DNA of 39,816 nt from Bacilli bacterium. GTDB lineage: Bacteria > Bacillota_I > Bacilli_A > RFN20 > CAG-826. The notes beneath the pieces are model-generated. The model saw nothing but the letters and a program-made list of their open reading frames with translations. It had not been told where the DNA came from and made no database searches. Position 1 is the first letter of the stretch, and each line of letters starts with the position of its first letter. Shown here piece after piece: positions 1 through 7,636 of this stretch. Location of the stretch: contig JAKSUL010000009.1 of the NCBI GenBank assembly GCA_024409055.1, positions 1 through 39,816 of the forward strand, written 5' to 3'. Position numbers and translations under genes: made by a program.

Positions 1-1505
1 ATAGATAAGGAAGAACCGTTTCCTAAATATAAGGAATCGTTTTGCTCTGTAGCGCCGGTTCCGAAAGAGTCTCTTGAATAAGAATCTTTTGCGAACACAT
101 TTGCGGCGTTATCGCCAGTTAAAGGGTGGTAGTTGCTATCCAAATCGAAATCGAATGTTCCGTTTCCGTAGAAGGCGTTTTTGTCCTCGTCGTAGCTAGA
201 GATATAGAAGTTATCGATATCGACAATCGTGCCGTCTTCGGGTTTGGATTTATTCAAATAGGTGAATTGGAAATAAGAAGTAAGAGTGATGGAAGAAGTG
301 TTCAAATACCCGTTATAGGTGTGCCATGTGGAATCGCCTTTTTCATTAAAGGACAATTCGTCGACATTGATAAACCCGCTTCCGTTTTTTGAGCATTCTC
401 TGGTGGACAAGGTCAAGAGATGATCTCCGCTAGAAAGATACTTGTTCCTAATGTCTTCGTTCATGTAAAGACGGTAGGAGAAGGAGAATTTGAAAAGACG
501 AGTTTCCTTGATGTTCTCCTTTTCGTTCGTCTCATTGTTGAAGAAATAATTGTTGAAGGTGTTTATTTCCGGCATGTCGCCGAAATCCTGAATTCGAAGG
601 AATGAGTTTTCATCCTTGGATGAATAGACTTGATACAAAGGATAAGAAGTAATGTAACGAAGCGCGCTTCCGTTCATCGGAGAATAATGCTCGAAATAAT
701 CGTCTCCGCTAAAGTAAAGGGGAGTGGATTCGGTGTTCTGGTCGAAAAGGGCGATCTCTTCTTTGTCTAGTTTAAGATTTATGAAGGGGTCTCTTTCGTC
801 TTTCGACAAATTGACTTCTTGGATAAGATACGAACTTTCTTCCGGAACCTCGAAAGAGTCGAAGCTTCCGTTTTTGAAGTAATTGTTATCGGAGATGGCG
901 ATTTGAACGTTATCGATGTCGAAATAGTTCTTCAAAGAAGTCGCGGTGGAGGTGTTGCCAAAGAAGTATTCAAGGTTAGCTTGGTTCGATGTTATGGAAA
1001 GATCGGAGATGTCCAAATCGAAAGAAGCACTCTTCCAAGAGAAATCTTTGAATAGCTGCGGCTCCAATTCTTCGTATGTGAAGGATTTGACGCTGTTTCT
1101 TAAAGAGAACGAGAAAACGGTATCGTCTTTTTTATATGGAGTTTGCCCTTCGCTAAAGCGATAAGAAAAGCTGACAGTCACTTTCGAAGAGACTGGCATA
1201 TTATCCAAATGCAAAGCGACCGAAGAATGCTTGATTCCTTTGGCAGAACTAAAATTGCTGAGCCTAAGGAATTTGTTTTTCGGTTGGAAGGAGATGTCTT
1301 CTAAGGCACTGCCGAAAGAAGAGAAACCTTTATTGTATTTATCAAGCGGGACGTAGACGCCATATTTGATAGGAGTGGTTTCCTTAGTCTTACTAAGGTA
1401 GGTTTTAGCGACTATATCTCCTTCTCCGGCATTTGCTTTAAATCCGGAGGGCGCTACTAAAACCGCGCCCAAACAAAATATGGCCGGAAATAAAGCTTTT
1501 TTCAT
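1..1505 (-). CDS. Secreted protein with tandem beta-sandwich-like repeats (3' end outside window)
   Basis: An open frame runs from ATG at 1505 to the window edge without a stop (501 codons visible), so the C-terminus is missing. The first ~26 residues (MKKALFPAIFCLGAVLVAP...) form a signal peptide. The mature part contains a duplicated unit of about 230 residues: 'VTVSFSYRF' near residue 109 recurs as 'FKFSFSYRL' near 338, and 'DIDNVQI...NGSFD' near 196-215 recurs as 'DIDNFYI...NGTFD' near 429-451. A third unit seems to start near 480. The pattern of short beta strands and aromatic residues suggests jelly-roll, carbohydrate-binding-like domains, but I recognise no family and no catalytic motif. 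It starts 18 bases after the stop of the surface protein gene at 1524-3329 and has no clear Shine-Dalgarno, so it is probably co-transcribed with it. Confidence 0.75.
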   Translation of the reverse strand, partial: MKKALFPAIFCLGAVLVAPSGFKANAGEGDIVAKTYLSKTKETTPIKYGVYVPLDKYNKGFSSFGSALEDISFQPKNKFLRLSNFSSAKGIKHSSVALHLDNMPVSSKVTVSFSYRFSEGQTPYKKDDTVFSFSLRNSVKSFTYEELEPQLFKDFSWKSASFDLDISDLSITSNQANLEYFFGNTSTATSLKNYFDIDNVQIAISDNNYFKNGSFDSFEVPEESSYLIQEVNLSKDERDPFINLKLDKEEIALFDQNTESTPLYFSGDDYFEHYSPMNGSALRYITSYPLYQVYSSKDENSFLRIQDFGDMPEINTFNNYFFNNETNEKENIKETRLFKFSFSYRLYMNEDIRNKYLSSGDHLLTLSTRECSKNGSGFINVDELSFNEKGDSTWHTYNGYLNTSSITLTSYFQFTYLNKSKPEDGTIVDIDNFYISSYDEDKNAFYGNGTFDFDLDSNYHPLTGDNAANVFAKDSYSRDSFGTGATEQNDSLYLGNGSSLS

Positions 1506-1523
1506 AATGAAACGAGGAAGAAA

Positions 1524-3329
1524 TTATTCGTGCTTCCTGGATTTGGCTTTGCCGATGAGCAAGGCACCAGCAACGATGCCTAATGTGGAACAAGCAATAG
1601 CGGCAGCGATGGCACCGTTATTGGAATTATCCAAGAGAGAAGATCCGTTCATCGGAGAAGTGGTGTCGAGCCTGGACTGCATGGCTTGGAGCTTTTCAGC
1701 GACAGTGACGGTGTATCCGCCGTGGTCTTCGAAGGATTCGGCGAGGATGGATGTCTGCTCGGCTTCGGTCAAATAGGAGATCTCGGTGACCAAGGTTTCA
1801 TATTGATCAGCTTCAGTGCAGGAGCTGACGTCTTTGATGTTTTGGAGCAATGTGGCGTACGGCAAAGCAAAGCGTCCGTACAAAGCGGTGTTTTCGCTCA
1901 AAGCGGTTCCGTTAACGTATGCGTTTTCGAAAGCGGCATCGAGATACCATCCACCGAAGGTCCTTCCTTCTGGCTTAGCGGCTTTTTCATCGTTCGGGGT
2001 GTAAGCTGCACCAGAGGTGAGGGAGGCATATCCGATGACGGTGCTGCCGAAGTATTTCGTGACAACGACATTTTGGTTGACGCCGACCGGCTTGGTGGTT
2101 GTGCCAAGGATTTTATAACCAGAGCCTTCGCAGTCGACCACGCAACCAGCGCCGGCATATCCAGCTAAATATCCAGAGTTATTGCCGGTGGCAGCGACGG
2201 TAACCTCGTCAGAGACATAGCAGTCAGTCAATGTTGTGCTGGTTGTGCACCAACCATTGATGCCGGCGAATCCTTTGGCGTTCTTATCAGTGTCGGCGGC
2301 TGCTTTTTTCATTGAGGCGATGTTGCCGAAATTGCTGCAAGATGTGATGGTGTTGGTCGTGGCGTGGGCGACGATTCCTCCTCCGTATAAAGCGGATGTG
2401 ATGTTTCCGGTGTTAATGCAGTTTTGGACTGTGGTGCCGGCTTTTGCTTCGCCAACGATGCCAGCAGTGCATTTATAACCCTTGATGTTGGCGTAGTTGG
2501 TGGAATTCTTGACGGTGTTGGCTCCTTGGGAAATTCCGATGAAACCGCCGATGCTGGTCGTGAAGTATCCATTCACATTGTCAATTGATCCACAGAAGGC
2601 GGATTGATCGATGGTGACTTTGGATTTGGCTAAGCCAACCATTCCCGAGATATAGCCTATGTTTGAGATTGTGCTTTCGACGCCATAAGTTGAGATGTTG
2701 CAGTAAGAAGTAACGTTCTCGATTACTTCGTTTTCGGCGTAGTAAGTTAAGGTTCCGACCCTGTCCTTGGTTTTGAGAGCACCAGTGATGATCAAATTTT
2801 TGACGGATCCGTTTTTGAGGGTGTGGAACAAACCGAAGCCTTGAGCGGTGGTCTTATTGATTGACAAATTGGCTATCATGTGGCTCTTTTCGACTCCGCC
2901 TTCGAGGTATTTGCCAGACAAGTGACCCGCAAAGTTGTAGGAGTAATCAGCGGCTGATTTTTTGGAGATAGGGGTCCATTCTTTTCCGTTTAAATCGATG
3001 TCTCTTGTGAGCAAATAGTATTGACCCGATCCGTAAGCTGCGACATTTGATTGAGATTGGAAGTATTTGAATTGAGCAGCGGTTGCGATCTGGTAAGGAT
3101 CGGACTCAGTTCCGGTTCCGCCTTCATAAGCGGTGGCGACAGAGGTTCCATCCCAAACCTGGGCTTCGTCTACCTTGACGAAATCAGGGCAAACCGGGGC
3201 GACCGGTTTCTCAGTGGTAGCGGCGGCGTCGACTGGAGCAGTAGCTTTGACATTCGCATAAGCTAAAGCAGAGGCCGTGGAAGCGGCGAGAAAAGCGAAT
3301 AAAGTGACGGCATAATAAGTTTTTTTCAT
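1524..3329 (-). CDS. GLUG-repeat surface protein with C-terminal membrane anchor
   Basis: 601-residue protein from ATG 3329, preceded by a GAGG ribosome site 8 bases upstream; an in-frame TTG at 3344 overlaps that site and is not preferred. It has an N-terminal signal peptide (MKKTYYAVTLFAFLAASTASALA). Residues ~75-400 are Gly/Asn/Cys-rich repeats of the form GGIVG..T..T..C.N.GNI, typical of GLUG/right-handed beta-helix surface proteins. A segment near 430-475 (GRTFGGWYLDAAFENAY) matches the InlB B-repeat/Listeria-Bacteroides repeat type. A short helical region follows, then a ~20-residue hydrophobic helix (AIAAAIACSTLGIVAGALLIG) and a basic tail KAKSRKHE. There is no LPxTG motif, so it is likely held by the membrane helix alone. 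Role: adhesion or glycan contact is inferred from the family, not shown. Confidence 0.8.
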   Translation of the reverse strand: MKKTYYAVTLFAFLAASTASALAYANVKATAPVDAAATTEKPVAPVCPDFVKVDEAQVWDGTSVATAYEGGTGTESDPYQIATAAQFKYFQSQSNVAAYGSGQYYLLTRDIDLNGKEWTPISKKSAADYSYNFAGHLSGKYLEGGVEKSHMIANLSINKTTAQGFGLFHTLKNGSVKNLIITGALKTKDRVGTLTYYAENEVIENVTSYCNISTYGVESTISNIGYISGMVGLAKSKVTIDQSAFCGSIDNVNGYFTTSIGGFIGISQGANTVKNSTNYANIKGYKCTAGIVGEAKAGTTVQNCINTGNITSALYGGGIVAHATTNTITSCSNFGNIASMKKAAADTDKNAKGFAGINGWCTTSTTLTDCYVSDEVTVAATGNNSGYLAGYAGAGCVVDCEGSGYKILGTTTKPVGVNQNVVVTKYFGSTVIGYASLTSGAAYTPNDEKAAKPEGRTFGGWYLDAAFENAYVNGTALSENTALYGRFALPYATLLQNIKDVSSCTEADQYETLVTEISYLTEAEQTSILAESFEDHGGYTVTVAEKLQAMQSRLDTTSPMNGSSLLDNSNNGAIAAAIACSTLGIVAGALLIGKAKSRKHE

Positions 3330-3422
3330 AAAAAAATACCTCAAGCAGTAGAAAAATTATTCTAATGCTCCTGTATTTTCAATACATTTCTATGTAATAA
3401 TAATTCAAAATAATATATTTCT
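3330..3422. promoter_or_regulatory. Divergent intergenic region with palindrome TACAT-TTCT-ATGTA
   Basis: This 93-bp gap separates the divergent surface protein and ArsR-type regulator genes. It holds a perfect inverted repeat at 3383-3396 (5-bp arms, 4-bp spacer). The decamer ATTTCTATGT occurs inside it (3386-3395) and again over the regulator's start codon (3417-3426), 31 bp apart. A weak minus-strand promoter can be read as TTGAAA (3382-3377), 17 bp spacer, TAATTT (3359-3354), which would place the palindrome at the -35 box. This is where an autoregulating winged-helix repressor would bind; that role is inference. Confidence 0.45.
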
Positions 3423-4355
3423 ATGTCACTAAAAACTTTTAAGCCAGAAATTTCTCTCGATGCCATCGACAATGATTATTCAAAGATAATCGATATCGGA
3501 AAGGCTCTAAGCGTTGAAAATAGAATCAAAATTATTAGCGCCTTAACTGATGGAGCCAAAACCGTCGCGGAATTATCCAATGTGCTCGCTCTCCCTATTT
3601 CTAACGTCATTTTTCACTTAAATGTGCTGGAAAAGGCGAACATCGTGAAAGTCTTCCCTTCCGGAAAAGGGTATAAAGCTTCTCTTTTAACCTTTAATAT
3701 CTCAATCAATTTGAAGGACGTCGAAACAAAACAAGAAGCTGAGCGTCAGATTTCCTCCGAAGAGTTTGACGTTCCCGTCGGTGCCTTCGCGGAGCTTCAT
3801 GACATTAACTATGGTTTCAATTTAAAGAATAAAAACGGGGAAACCCTGGCGCTAGAAAACGAATACGACCCCAAGAAATATGATGCACAGCTAGTTTTCT
3901 CGGGAAGTGGTTCGATTACATATCCTCTCCCAAAAGTGAAAGACGGTTTATGCGAAATCTGCATATCTTTGGAGATATGCTCGGAAGCTCCTTTTTACGC
4001 GATTGATCACCCCTCTGAGATCTTCTTCCTTATTAATGGAGTGAAAGTGGCCAGCTATATTTCTCCTGGCGACCTAGGAGGGCGAAAGGGAAATTTAAAT
4101 CCTCCCTCTTATCCTGATAACTTAACCCAATTTGGCCAATTGAAATCGGTTGTCATAAACAAAAAAGGTGTTTTCTTCGACGGAATATTCCTAAGCGAAA
4201 AGCTCAAGATCGATGATTTGAATTTGAAAACGGATTCCACGAACACTCTAAGGATAGGAAATCTACCTGAAAGCAAATATACCGGTGGGTTTAATATCTT
4301 TGGCAAAGAATTCGGCGATTATTCTCAGGGAATCAAAGTTATATATAAGTATTGA
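3423..4355 (+). CDS. ArsR-type winged-helix transcriptional regulator with C-terminal sensing domain (COG4189-like)
   Basis: 310 residues. Residues ~25-85 form an ArsR/SmtB-type winged helix: 'IGKALSVENRIKIISAL', the recognition segment 'TVAELSNVLALPISNVIFHL', then 'LEKANIVKVFPSGKGYKASL'. No metal-binding Cys/His cluster is visible. Residues ~120-310 form a beta-rich domain (strands around SGSGSITYPLPK, FFLINGVKVASYI, LRIGNL) that resembles carbohydrate-binding or sensing folds. The family known to me is the 'predicted transcriptional regulator with ArsR-type HTH' group often found beside glycoside-hydrolase genes. It is divergent from the surface protein operon and ends in a strong terminator. 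No clear Shine-Dalgarno precedes the ATG. It probably regulates the divergent operon and itself; this is inference. Confidence 0.75.
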   Translation: MSLKTFKPEISLDAIDNDYSKIIDIGKALSVENRIKIISALTDGAKTVAELSNVLALPISNVIFHLNVLEKANIVKVFPSGKGYKASLLTFNISINLKDVETKQEAERQISSEEFDVPVGAFAELHDINYGFNLKNKNGETLALENEYDPKKYDAQLVFSGSGSITYPLPKVKDGLCEICISLEICSEAPFYAIDHPSEIFFLINGVKVASYISPGDLGGRKGNLNPPSYPDNLTQFGQLKSVVINKKGVFFDGIFLSEKLKIDDLNLKTDSTNTLRIGNLPESKYTGGFNIFGKEFGDYSQGIKVIYKY

Positions 4356-4393
4356 AAAAAACCGCTAAGATTTCGCTTCCTAGCGGTTTTTTT
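4355..4393. terminator. Bidirectional intrinsic terminator between ArsR-type gene and thrS
   Basis: Perfect 12-bp stem: AAAAAACCGCTA (4356-4367) pairs with TAGCGGTTTTTT (4381-4392) around a 13-base loop. Each strand ends in a run of T, so the element can serve both convergent genes. Confidence 0.9.
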
Positions 4394-4407
4394 GATTGGT
4401 CTACAAA

Positions 4408-6306
4408 TTAATAACGAGCTTTGTCGTCGATAGATTTGCGGATGATTTTCACGAATTCATCAAGCGGGACGTTGACCTGTTTGTCGCTTCCATAGATACG
4501 GTAGGTGACGGAACGGGTCTCGACTTCCTTATCACCGATAACAAGGGTGAACGGAATCTTCTGGACGACGGAGTTACGGAGTCTATATCCAAGCTTTTCG
4601 TTGCTATCGTCGACCTTAGCCCTGACTTTGTTGGCGTCGAGGAGGTCATAGACCTCTTTCGCGTATTCGCCATGCTTATCGCCGACGACCGGGAGGGCGT
4701 TACACTGAACCGGAGCAAGCCAGGTCGGGAAGGCGCCGCCGTAGTTTTCGATGATGATGCCGATGAAGCGCTCGATGGAACCTAAGACGACGCGGTGAAG
4801 CATAACCGGCTCAACTTTTTCGCCTTTTTCGTCGATATAGAAGCAGTTGAATCTAGCTGGCAAGTTGACGTCGAGCTGGATGGTGCCACATTGCCATGTA
4901 CGGCCCATGGAATCCTTAAGCTTGAAGTCGAGCTTCGGGCCATAGAAGGCGCCGTCGCCGGGGTTGATCGTGTATTCGTGGCCGGAGTTCTTGCAGGCTT
5001 CGGCTAAGATGGATTCGCTCTTATCCCAGAATTCAGGGGTTCCGATGAATCCGTTTTCCGGACGGGTGGAAAGGACGATCTTATAGGAAAGTCCGAAGAC
5101 GGTGTAAACCTCATCGAACAAAGCCATGACGTTCTTGATTTCTTGTTCGAGTTGATCGTAACGGCAGATGATGTGGCTATCGTCTTGGGTGAAGGCGCGA
5201 ACACGGAATAAGCCGTTAAGGGCACCGGAAGCTTCGTGGCGGTGGACGTGTCCAAGCTCAGCAAGTTTGACCGGAAGATCTTTGTAGGAGTGGATGGAGT
5301 TGTTGTAAACAAGCATCGCGCCAGGGCAGTTCATCGGTTTGATGGCGAAGTCCTTTTCGTCGATCTTGGTGGTGTACATGTTCTCTTTGTAGTGATCCCA
5401 GTGCCCAGAGGTCTCCCAAAGCTCTCTTGAAAGCATGATCGGGGTTTGGATTTCCTGATATCCGTGCTTTCTATGCACTTCGTGCCAGTAGTCCAAAAGG
5501 GCGTTTTTAAGAATCATCCCGTTAGGAAGGAAGAACGGGAATCCTGGGCCGTAGTCGGTAAGCATGAACAAACCGAGTTCCTTTCCTAAGCGGCGGTGAT
5601 CGTTGAGCTTTCTCTTTTCGAGGATTTCAAGGTAGTTCTTGAGAGCTTCTTCGCTCGGCCAGCAAGTGGCGTAGATCCTCGTGAGCATCTTATTGTTGGA
5701 ATCGCCTCTCCAATAAGCGCCGGCGATGGACAAAAGTTTGAAGTGCTTGAGGTAACCGGTGGACGGGACGTGAGGGCCACGGCAGAGGTCGATGAAGTCG
5801 CCTTGCTCATACATGGAGATAGGTCCTTCGAGTTCGACGATGTGCTCGGTCTTGTAGTGGTTGTCTTTGAAGACTTCCAAGGCCTCGTTCATGGAGAGCT
5901 CTTTTCTCTTATAGGCGATGTTCTCTTTGGAGATCTTCTTCATCTCGGCTTCGATCTTGGCGAAGTCGGCGTCAGAGATGGTCTCATCTCCGAAATCGAC
6001 GTCATAGTAGAAGCCTTCCTCAATAGCGGGGCCGAATCCGAACAAGGCGTTCGGATAAAGGTGCTTGATGGCTTGAGCCATAAGGTGAGAGCAGCTGTGG
6101 TTGAGCATCTCGAATCCTTCTTTGTCTTCCGGCATGACGAATTCGATTTCGCCTTCCTTAAGAGGCTCTCTCATATCGTAGATTTTCTCGCCCATCTTAT
6201 AGGCGATAGCTTTGTTTTTCTTTTCGGGGTCAACAAGCTTGGCCGCGTCGAAACCGTTCTTTCCTTCTTCGATCTCGACTTCGTTTCCTTTGTAGATGAT
6301 CTTCAT
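4408..6306 (-). CDS. thrS: Threonyl-tRNA synthetase
   Basis: 632 residues from ATG 6306, with AGGAGG about 8 bases upstream. Upstream in-frame starts lie inside the T-box leader and are rejected. Domain order fits bacterial ThrRS: TGS domain (residues 1-60, MKIIYKGNEVEIEEGKNG), editing domain with the H-x3-H site (HSCSHLMAQAIKH) and its distal 'DLCRGPHVP' motif, class II catalytic core with zinc ligands in 'KPMNCPGAM' and later His residues, motif 2 'GLFRVRAFTQDDSHI', motif 3 'VMLHRVVLGSIERF', and the C-terminal anticodon-binding domain starting near 'WLAPVQCNALPV'. It charges tRNA-Thr with threonine in the cytoplasm. It is transcribed from its own promoter just after the upstream lipoprotein gene and is controlled by a T-box element that senses uncharged tRNA-Thr. 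Confidence 0.98.
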   Translation of the reverse strand: MKIIYKGNEVEIEEGKNGFDAAKLVDPEKKNKAIAYKMGEKIYDMREPLKEGEIEFVMPEDKEGFEMLNHSCSHLMAQAIKHLYPNALFGFGPAIEEGFYYDVDFGDETISDADFAKIEAEMKKISKENIAYKRKELSMNEALEVFKDNHYKTEHIVELEGPISMYEQGDFIDLCRGPHVPSTGYLKHFKLLSIAGAYWRGDSNNKMLTRIYATCWPSEEALKNYLEILEKRKLNDHRRLGKELGLFMLTDYGPGFPFFLPNGMILKNALLDYWHEVHRKHGYQEIQTPIMLSRELWETSGHWDHYKENMYTTKIDEKDFAIKPMNCPGAMLVYNNSIHSYKDLPVKLAELGHVHRHEASGALNGLFRVRAFTQDDSHIICRYDQLEQEIKNVMALFDEVYTVFGLSYKIVLSTRPENGFIGTPEFWDKSESILAEACKNSGHEYTINPGDGAFYGPKLDFKLKDSMGRTWQCGTIQLDVNLPARFNCFYIDEKGEKVEPVMLHRVVLGSIERFIGIIIENYGGAFPTWLAPVQCNALPVVGDKHGEYAKEVYDLLDANKVRAKVDDSNEKLGYRLRNSVVQKIPFTLVIGDKEVETRSVTYRIYGSDKQVNVPLDEFVKIIRKSIDDKARY

Positions 6307-6332
6307 ATAACCATCCTCCTTAAATAAATAAA

Positions 6333-6357
6333 AAGCGTCCCAAACATAAGGACGCTT
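6333..6357 (-). terminator. T-box-regulated attenuator hairpin of thrS
   Basis: In RNA sense, AAGCGTCC (6357-6350) pairs perfectly with GGACGCTT (6340-6333) over a 9-base loop and is followed by TTTATTTATTT. The 5' arm and loop share CCTTA with the antiterminator, so the two structures are mutually exclusive. Confidence 0.9.
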
Positions 6358-6535
6358 GAATGCGCGGTACCACCTTACTTCGGACTCAAAATAGAATCCG
6401 CTCTTAGCTTTCACCTTAACGCGGTGAGGTACGCCTAACTTATTTCGCTAGGTGCTCCGGAGTGGTACTTCATGCACCTATAGGTGCTTAAGCATGTCTC
6501 CTTCAACGCAAGCAATATTCTATGTCGAGCGTGCG
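6333..6535 (-). ncRNA. T-box riboswitch (leader of thrS)
   Basis: Reading the minus strand, the leader contains the conserved T-box sequence AAGGTGGTACCGCG (6376-6363). The adjoining TAAGG can pair with CCTTA in the downstream arm to form the antiterminator. This competes with the terminator hairpin at 6357-6333. Upstream are a stem-I-like structure (GGAG/CTCC and GCACC-TATA-GGTGC) and two more hairpins. An ACC triplet (6466-6464) in an unpaired segment on the 3' side of that first stem would suit a Thr specifier codon, although this assignment is tentative. The 5' boundary is approximate. Confidence 0.92.
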
Positions 6536-6544
6536 TAAAGTCAA
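6517..6544 (-). promoter_or_regulatory. Promoter of thrS leader
   Basis: TTGACT (6544-6539), 16-bp spacer, TAGAAT (6522-6517): each hexamer matches the SigA consensus at 5 of 6 positions. It lies 9 bases after the stop codon of the upstream lipoprotein gene and starts transcription just ahead of the T-box. Confidence 0.7.
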
Positions 6545-6553
6545 TAGAGGCGC

Positions 6554-7636
6554 TCAATCTTCGTAATCGTCGGGGTTGAAACGTTTGCCTTCGAATTGCT
6601 CGAATTCGCCCTGGACGAAATCGGTGTCGACGAAATTTTTCTGCCAATTGGCCTTTTTGCCTCCGGCATAAAGGGCGTCTTCGGATTCGGTGCTTATCGC
6701 GGAGATAAAACCGTCTTCATCAAACTCCATGGAAGCCGCGTAGTTGATGATTTCCGAAGGGGTAGTCAGATTGTCTTCGAAGATGGTGAATTTGATGCTC
6801 AAATCTCCGGTTTCGGTGAAATCGTTTAACCCAGTGCATTCACAGGCGAAATTCATATGGCCAAAGGCATTGACCATAAGCTCGATTGTCGGCATGAATG
6901 TGGTGGGGAAATCGATATTCAAGACGTCAGCGACATCCGAATAATAAGAACGGGAAATCGTCTGTTTGGAATCATCCCATTCTTCATCTTCGTAATCGGT
7001 TATCTGATAGAAATTTTTGGCATCATAGAAGGTTTGGGCTTCAAATGCGGTTTCGACGGTGACCTCGCCTTCATCATCAAGGAAAGCGTAGCTTCCCTCA
7101 GAGACGGTTATGTCGTTATATCTGACCGAACTATAGACGCTGCTGGTGATCATGGTGAACGGAGCGCCTTCAGTCAAATAATAAGTTCCGGTGATGGTTT
7201 CGGTATGACTGGCTTTTACGTTTCCGGCGACCTTTTCAAGAGCGTCTTGGAAGGAGAAGATCTCTCCCAAAGTGACGTTGAAACGAGGGAATTTTTGATC
7301 GGTGACCTCTATTGCGTATTCGACCGAGAAATCACCATAGATGACGGTGACGGTTTGAGTTCCGCCAGCGCGAAGAGAGGGGGCGATGACGTCGCAATCC
7401 TCAGTAACGTCGGTGGTTAATCCTTCTTCGACAAGAGTCACCACCAAGCCTTCGGAAGTGAATCTATCGCCAACATTGAAAGAGGTTTTGTAGTCGCCGC
7501 TTAACTCTAAATGAGCCTTAAAAGGCTCGCTTTGAGAAGGCGTAGTAAAACCGCTAGTCCCTGAGGAGGCGTTTTGACCGCCGCAGGAAGCAAGAAGCAA
7601 TGTTGAAGCTAATAGGATTAATGGTTTGTTTTTCAT
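6554..7636 (-). CDS. Lipoprotein with N-terminal bacterial Ig-like domain, unknown function
   Basis: 360 residues. A lipoprotein signal (MKNKPLILLASTLLLASC, acceptor Cys18) is followed by a Ser/Gly-rich linker. Residues ~40-115 look like a bacterial Ig-like domain with strands such as 'YKTSFNVGDRFTSEGLVVTL' and 'GTQTVTVIYGDFSVEYAIEV', close to the Big_3/Big_4 type. The remaining ~240 residues form an acidic, beta-rich domain with periodic Tyr/Thr strands and no catalytic motif I recognise; its layout (short strands such as GTYYLTEGAPFTMITSSV) resembles lipoprotein outer-face binding domains. Its start codon overlaps the stop of the upstream lipoprotein gene by 4 bases (ATGA), so the two are translationally coupled and probably act together. 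No terminator is seen between it and the thrS promoter. Confidence 0.8.
   Translation of the reverse strand: MKNKPLILLASTLLLASCGGQNASSGTSGFTTPSQSEPFKAHLELSGDYKTSFNVGDRFTSEGLVVTLVEEGLTTDVTEDCDVIAPSLRAGGTQTVTVIYGDFSVEYAIEVTDQKFPRFNVTLGEIFSFQDALEKVAGNVKASHTETITGTYYLTEGAPFTMITSSVYSSVRYNDITVSEGSYAFLDDEGEVTVETAFEAQTFYDAKNFYQITDYEDEEWDDSKQTISRSYYSDVADVLNIDFPTTFMPTIELMVNAFGHMNFACECTGLNDFTETGDLSIKFTIFEDNLTTPSEIINYAASMEFDEDGFISAISTESEDALYAGGKKANWQKNFVDTDFVQGEFEQFEGKRFNPDDYED

Noticed and set aside
5596-6327. Open frame of 243 codons antisense to thrS
   Set aside because: Complement of a certain gene; hydrophobic repetitive composition, no initiation signals.
6307-6414. N-terminal extension of ThrRS to 6414
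   Set aside because: The extension lies inside the T-box RNA and terminator; the ATG at 6306 has AGGAGG and starts the TGS domain.
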